From Aphodosoma sp045600865 (lineage in GTDB: Bacteria; Bacteroidota; Bacteroidia; Bacteroidales; Paludibacteraceae): a stretch of 10,388 nucleotides of DNA. The DNA lies in contig JAZRYS010000073.1 in NCBI GenBank assembly GCA_045600865.1, positions 1 through 10,388 of the forward strand, given 5' to 3'. This document shows positions 6,641 through 10,388 of this stretch, piece after piece (the stretch's first letter is position 1; every line of letters begins with the position of its first letter). A program made the translations under genes and the position numbers. The notes under the pieces were generated by a model. The model made no database searches, had not been told where the DNA came from, and saw nothing but the letters and a program-made list of their open reading frames with translations.

Positions 6641-7888
6641 TCAGATAAGCTTATGGATGATGAGACCAGAACGGAGTTTTGGTTCGAACCAAGTAGCCTT
6701 TGGAGGCATGATATTGCCAGAATCAGCAATGTCGATAATCTGCTGCATTGTGACAGGATAGAGGGCAAGAGCCATCTTCATCTCACCATTGTCAACACGA
6801 CGTTTCAACTCGCCAAGACCACGGATACCGCCAACGAAGTCAATACGCTTATCCTTGCGGAGATCCTTGATACCGAGAATCTTGTCGAGGATGAGGTCTG
6901 AAGAGACCTTAACGTCAAGACGTCCGATAGGGTCAGCATCATTGTAACGACCCTCCTTGGCAGTGAGTGAGTACCACTTGCCTGAAAGATAGAGAGAGAA
7001 GTTGTGAAGCTTGTTTGGCTTGTAAATCTCAGCGCCCATCTCCTTAACGTCGAAATCCTGAGCGAGAGCCTCGAGGAACTGAGCCTCGGTGAGGCCGTTG
7101 AGGTCTTTTACAACACGGTTGTAATCGATGACAGTAAGCTGATTGTCAGGGAAGCAAACAGCCAAGAAGTAGTTATACTCCTCGTCGCCACGGTGGTTAG
7201 GGTTTGCATTCTTGCGCTCCTTTCCCACAAGGGCAGCAGCTGCAGAACGGTGGTGACCGTCAGCAATATAGAATGCAGGCAACTTAGCAAAGATTTCAGT
7301 GATGCGGGCGATAGTCTTCTCATCGTCGATAACCCAGAGTTTGTGACCAAAGCCATCGTCTGGAGCGACGAAATCATACTCAGGAGTCTTTGCAGTAACG
7401 TTTGCTACAATCTGGTCGACCTCGTCAATGTGTGGATAAGCGAAGAAAACAGGCTCGATGTTAGCGTCGTTAACGCGAACGTGTTTCATACGGTCTTCCT
7501 CCTTGTCTGCACGGGTGAGCTCGTGTTTCTTGATTACACCCTTCTCGTAGTCATCAGCGTATGCACCAACACAGAGACCGTACTGAGTCTTTCCGTTCAT
7601 GGTCTGGGCATAAACGTAATAATTCTCTTTTTCGTCATGAACAAGCCAGCCGTTCTTCTGGAAGAGATCGAACTGACGACGTGCCTCAGGATATACCTTT
7701 GGATCGTGCTCGTCTGTACCAGGCTCGAAGTTGATTTCAGGCTTGATGATGTGATAGAGAGACATTGGATTGCCTTTAGCCTCTTCGCGTGCCTCTTCAG
7801 AGTTAAGCACATCGTATGGACGAGAAGCCACTTTCTCAACAAGTGCTTTTGGAGGGCGAACGCCCTTGAATGGTTTGATAATTGCCAT
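6641..7888 (-). CDS. DUF1015 family protein
   Basis: A 415-residue protein of the DUF1015 (COG4198) family, full length. Conserved family segments are visible: IKPFKGVRPP (4-13), SRPYDVL (22-28), IKKHELTRADKEEDR (119-133), YIADGHHRSAAAA (207-219) and the closing MPPKATWFEPKLRSGL (394-409). The function is not established. DGHHR resembles the phosphate-binding DGxHR motif of ParB/sulfiredoxin-fold proteins, a group that includes the free-serine kinase SerK. From memory, relatives in Bacteroidales sit beside the serine biosynthesis genes serC and serA. A kinase or nucleotide-dependent enzyme is thus conceivable, but this is inference. There is no signal or membrane segment, so it should be cytoplasmic. 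It starts 18 nt after the recQ stop, in an AT-rich gap with no promoter, and is probably co-transcribed with recQ. Confidence 0.93.
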   Translation of the reverse strand: MAIIKPFKGVRPPKALVEKVASRPYDVLNSEEAREEAKGNPMSLYHIIKPEINFEPGTDEHDPKVYPEARRQFDLFQKNGWLVHDEKENYYVYAQTMNGKTQYGLCVGAYADDYEKGVIKKHELTRADKEEDRMKHVRVNDANIEPVFFAYPHIDEVDQIVANVTAKTPEYDFVAPDDGFGHKLWVIDDEKTIARITEIFAKLPAFYIADGHHRSAAAALVGKERKNANPNHRGDEEYNYFLAVCFPDNQLTVIDYNRVVKDLNGLTEAQFLEALAQDFDVKEMGAEIYKPNKLHNFSLYLSGKWYSLTAKEGRYNDADPIGRLDVKVSSDLILDKILGIKDLRKDKRIDFVGGIRGLGELKRRVDNGEMKMALALYPVTMQQIIDIADSGNIMPPKATWFEPKLRSGLIIHKLI

Positions 7889-7906
7889 AATTGCGTATAA
7901 TTTAAA

Positions 7907-10090
7907 TTAATTACAAACTTCAGAAATAAACTTGATGTGCACCAGACGGACCAGATACTCATCATATTCATCTTCGCCCAGTTCTATATGAGCAGCTTTC
8001 CAATCGTCTGTCTCTGCCTCCTTAAAATAGTCGAAGATGTCATCAACATCCTGTGGGTCATAGACATCATAGAGGAAATAATTGATATCCAATTTAATAC
8101 CCGAAGAAACGATAGCCTCCATCTCGTCCAATATTTCATCGAACTCAACCTGACGAGAACTTGCGATGGCATCTATTGCCACTTTGCGGTCGATAGCCTG
8201 AATCAATTGAATACGGTTACGCGACTTGTTGCCTGCAGACTTGATGCGGATATCTTCCGGACGTTCGATGTCGTTTGCTTCGACATGACGACGGATAAGG
8301 TCTATGAACTGCTGGCCATACCTTTGAACCTTTCCGGCACTTGCACCAGGAACGGTGGACAATTCCTCAAGCGTAATAGGATATGTAGTTGCCATTGCCT
8401 CGAGCGAAGGGTCCTGGAAAATAGTATAAGGCGCAAGGCCAATCTCCTTTGCAATATGCTTGCGCAAATCCTTAAGCATCGAGAACAATGCAGGATCCAC
8501 AGCACAAGAAGCACCACCCATCGAAGGCATGACTTCTACCTCCTCGGCAAAGTCACGATCCTTACGTACCTTGAACTTACCGCCCTTTTCGAGGAACTGA
8601 TGTCCAAGAGAAGTAACCTTCAGAACGCCATAATTCTCAACGCCCTTGTTGAGATAACCCATAACCGTAGCCTCTCGGATAACAGCAGGCAGGAGTGTCT
8701 CCTCGTCATTTCCGACTGTTCCGTAGAGCTCATTCTCCGTCAACTCATAATCTGTAACGTCAGCCGTCTCACGACCACGAAGGACGTCAATGATTGTCTC
8801 CGTACGGAACTTTTCCTTCGTATCTATAATGAGTTCTATTACGGACGAAAGAATATCACTGGCATCAATCAGTTCCTTTGGATTGAGGCAATTGTCGCAA
8901 TTTCCGCAATTCTCTTCAAGGTATGGCTCGCCAAAATAGTTTAACAACTGGCGACGACGGCACATTGAACTCTCAGCGTATGCGGCAGTCTCGTTCAACA
9001 ACTGGCGGCCAATCTCCTTTTCAGAATCTTGTTTACCCTCCATGAACTTCTCAAGCTTGAGAAGATCCTTTTTATTATAGAATGTGATGCACTGTCCTTC
9101 GCCACCATCACGTCCCGCACGACCAGTCTCCTGATAATACCCTTCAAGCGACTTAGGAATGTCATAATGGATGACATAACGTACATCTGGTTTGTCGATA
9201 CCCATGCCAAATGCAATAGTAGCGACAATGACATCAATCTCCTCCATAAGGAAATGGTCCTGAGTCTTGGAACGAGTATCATTGTCCAAGCCTGCATGAT
9301 ACGCTTCCGCACGAATATCATTCGCGCGAAGCAACTCTGCCAGTTCCTCAACCTTCTTGCGGCTGAGACAATATACTATGCCACTCTTGCCGGGATTCTG
9401 CTTGATAAACTTTATTATCTCCTTATCCACAGACTCAGTCTTTGGACGGACTTCGTAATAAAGATTCGTACGGTTGAATGAAGATTTGAATATCTTGACA
9501 TTATCTATACCGAGGTTTTTGATGATGTCATGCTGTACCTTTGGCGTTGCAGTAGCTGTAAGAGCTATTATCGGACGGACTCCAATGTTATTGATCATCT
9601 CACGGATTCTACGATATTCAGGACGGAAATCATGTCCCCACTCTGAAATACAGTGAGCCTCGTCAATCGCATAGAATGAAATCTTAATCTGTTTGAGGAA
9701 AGCGACCATGTCGTCACGGCCGAGAGATTCTGGAGCTACGTATAGAATCTTTGTCTTCGCACTAAGCAGATCCTCTTTCACCGTCTCTATTTCAGGACGG
9801 GAGAGCGATGAATTCATGAAGTGAGCTATATGATCGTCGTCAGCAGCCCTGCGCATCAAGTCAACTTGATTCTTCATCAGCGAAATCAGAGGAGAGACAA
9901 CTATAGCCGTTCCTTCGAGCATTACAGCCGGTAGCTGGTAGCAAAGTGATTTTCCTCCGCCTGTTGGCATTAGCACAAACGTGTCATTTCCAGCAAGTAC
10001 ACACTTGACAATTTCCTCTTGATTCGATTTAAAGAGATCGTATCCAAAATACTTTTTGAGAGCTTTGTTTATATTTGCCTTTGTAGCCAT
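7907..10090 (-). CDS. recQ: ATP-dependent DNA helicase RecQ
   Basis: A 727-residue 3'-5' superfamily 2 DNA helicase that unwinds recombination and repair intermediates. Visible motifs in order: the RecQ motif 0 region (FGYDLFKSNQEEI, 15-27), Walker A TGGGKS (43-48), Walker B DEAH (143-146), the aromatic-rich loop after it (SEWGHDFRPEYR, 149-160), TATAT (178-182), and motif VI QETGRAGRDG (320-329). The zinc site uses C377, C395, C398 and C401. An RQC winged helix follows (about 405-520), then an HRDC domain (about 530-605). A tail of roughly 120 residues beyond HRDC, acidic near 680-712, makes it longer than E. coli RecQ (about 610); this size is usual for Bacteroidetes. It has its own promoter 15 nt upstream of the predicted leader and lies directly downstream of the rRNA operon terminator. 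It heads the unit with the DUF1015 gene. Confidence 0.97.
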   Translation of the reverse strand: MATKANINKALKKYFGYDLFKSNQEEIVKCVLAGNDTFVLMPTGGGKSLCYQLPAVMLEGTAIVVSPLISLMKNQVDLMRRAADDDHIAHFMNSSLSRPEIETVKEDLLSAKTKILYVAPESLGRDDMVAFLKQIKISFYAIDEAHCISEWGHDFRPEYRRIREMINNIGVRPIIALTATATPKVQHDIIKNLGIDNVKIFKSSFNRTNLYYEVRPKTESVDKEIIKFIKQNPGKSGIVYCLSRKKVEELAELLRANDIRAEAYHAGLDNDTRSKTQDHFLMEEIDVIVATIAFGMGIDKPDVRYVIHYDIPKSLEGYYQETGRAGRDGGEGQCITFYNKKDLLKLEKFMEGKQDSEKEIGRQLLNETAAYAESSMCRRRQLLNYFGEPYLEENCGNCDNCLNPKELIDASDILSSVIELIIDTKEKFRTETIIDVLRGRETADVTDYELTENELYGTVGNDEETLLPAVIREATVMGYLNKGVENYGVLKVTSLGHQFLEKGGKFKVRKDRDFAEEVEVMPSMGGASCAVDPALFSMLKDLRKHIAKEIGLAPYTIFQDPSLEAMATTYPITLEELSTVPGASAGKVQRYGQQFIDLIRRHVEANDIERPEDIRIKSAGNKSRNRIQLIQAIDRKVAIDAIASSRQVEFDEILDEMEAIVSSGIKLDINYFLYDVYDPQDVDDIFDYFKEAETDDWKAAHIELGEDEYDEYLVRLVHIKFISEVCN

Positions 10091-10111
10091 TGTGTAGTAT
10101 TAATTCGAGTA

Positions 10112-10142
10112 CAAAGTTATATATAATTTCTGTGGTGGCAAA
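10112..10142 (-). promoter_or_regulatory. Bacteroidetes-type promoter of recQ
   Basis: On the minus strand there is TTTG at 10142-10139, then 19 nt, then TAACTTTG at 10119-10112. This is an exact consensus match with the preferred spacing. Transcription should begin near 10105, giving a leader of about 15 nt before the recQ ATG at 10090. Confidence 0.82.
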
Positions 10143-10172
10143 ACATTTTGACAAATATTTTTGGACAATTTT

Positions 10173-10207
10173 TTCTAGAACATCTAGATGCTCTAGATGT
10201 TCTAGAA
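10173..10207. repeat. Nested palindrome with four TCTAGA sites in 9-bp phase
   Basis: TTCTAGAACATCTAGA (10173-10188) and its exact reverse complement (10192-10207) flank a 3-nt centre. Within this, TCTAGA occurs at 10174, 10183, 10192 and 10201, so it is also a 9-bp direct repeat, TCTAGAnnn. It lies between the 5S terminator and the recQ promoter, 31 bp from the -33 element. No T-run follows the stem on the minus strand, so it is not a normal terminator. It could be a protein-binding site or a REP-like repeat. Confidence 0.85.
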
Positions 10208-10214
10208 CTTCCAG

Positions 10215-10252
10215 AAAAAAAAGGGAGCCCTCATCTTGCGATGAAGGCTCCC
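10215..10252 (-). terminator. Intrinsic terminator of the rRNA operon
   Basis: On the minus strand a 13-bp stem (GGGAGCCTTCATC with GATGAGGGCTCCC, one G-U pair) closes a GCAA tetraloop of the stable GNRA type. Eight Ts follow (10222-10215). It starts about 9 nt after the 5S gene and separates rRNA transcription from recQ. Confidence 0.95.
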
Positions 10253-10260
10253 GGCAAAAA

Positions 10261-10370
<110 letters not shown>

Positions 10371-10388
10371 TATAGGGTTATTGACTAA

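Noticed and set aside
7004..7900. Open frame of 298 codons on the + strand
   Set aside because: It lies wholly opposite the DUF1015 gene, whose protein matches a known family end to end.
7937..8944. Open frame of 335 codons on the + strand
   Set aside because: It is antisense to recQ, with a composition typical of a reverse-strand shadow and no recognisable domain.

Overview
The window looks like chromosomal DNA from a member of the Bacteroidales, most likely Prevotella or a close relative. The evidence is: a 5S rRNA of Bacteroidetes type; three promoters of the Bacteroidetes kind (-33 TTTG and -7 TAnnTTTG, 19 bp apart); start codons without Shine-Dalgarno sequences; and gene families typical of or confined to this phylum (Porin_10 outer-membrane protein, a DUF3843-like protein, a 727-residue RecQ). 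Genus is inferred from general resemblance, not from a search.

Layout. The left edge (1-338) is non-coding and structured: a perfect 40-bp palindrome, three GTCAACC repeats 31-32 bp apart, and an 11-bp tandem repeat. A 281-residue protein of unknown function follows on the + strand (339-1184). It converges on a two-gene minus-strand unit made of an AAA+ ATPase (3878 to 2727) and a DUF3843-like protein (2687 to 1227). Upstream of the ATPase lies a divergent promoter region. Its + side drives a small two-helix membrane protein (4150-4521), which ends in a clear intrinsic terminator (4542-4580).

The right half is all minus strand. In transcription order it holds: the end of an rRNA operon (5S, 10370 to 10261); its terminator; an unusual nested TCTAGA palindrome; the recQ promoter; recQ (10090 to 7907); a DUF1015 protein (7888 to 6641); a 16-bp-arm hairpin with a short U-tract touching the next start codon; and a Porin_10 outer-membrane protein (6584 to 4584).

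How the genes fit together. recQ (DNA repair helicase) and the DUF1015 gene are 18 nt apart and share one visible promoter. The porin may be read from the same transcript through the hairpin, or have a promoter I cannot see. The ATPase and DUF3843-like genes form a separate two-gene unit. No transposase, integrase, CRISPR array or recognisable defence system is present. The strongest leads are DNA-level structures: the 9-bp-phased TCTAGA palindrome, the hairpin abutting the porin AUG, and the palindrome at the left edge. The AAA+/DUF3843-like pair and the ParB-like DGHHR motif in the DUF1015 protein are also worth following. The window begins exactly at a perfect palindrome and ends 18 nt beyond 5S, so it may be a whole contig bounded by repeats.
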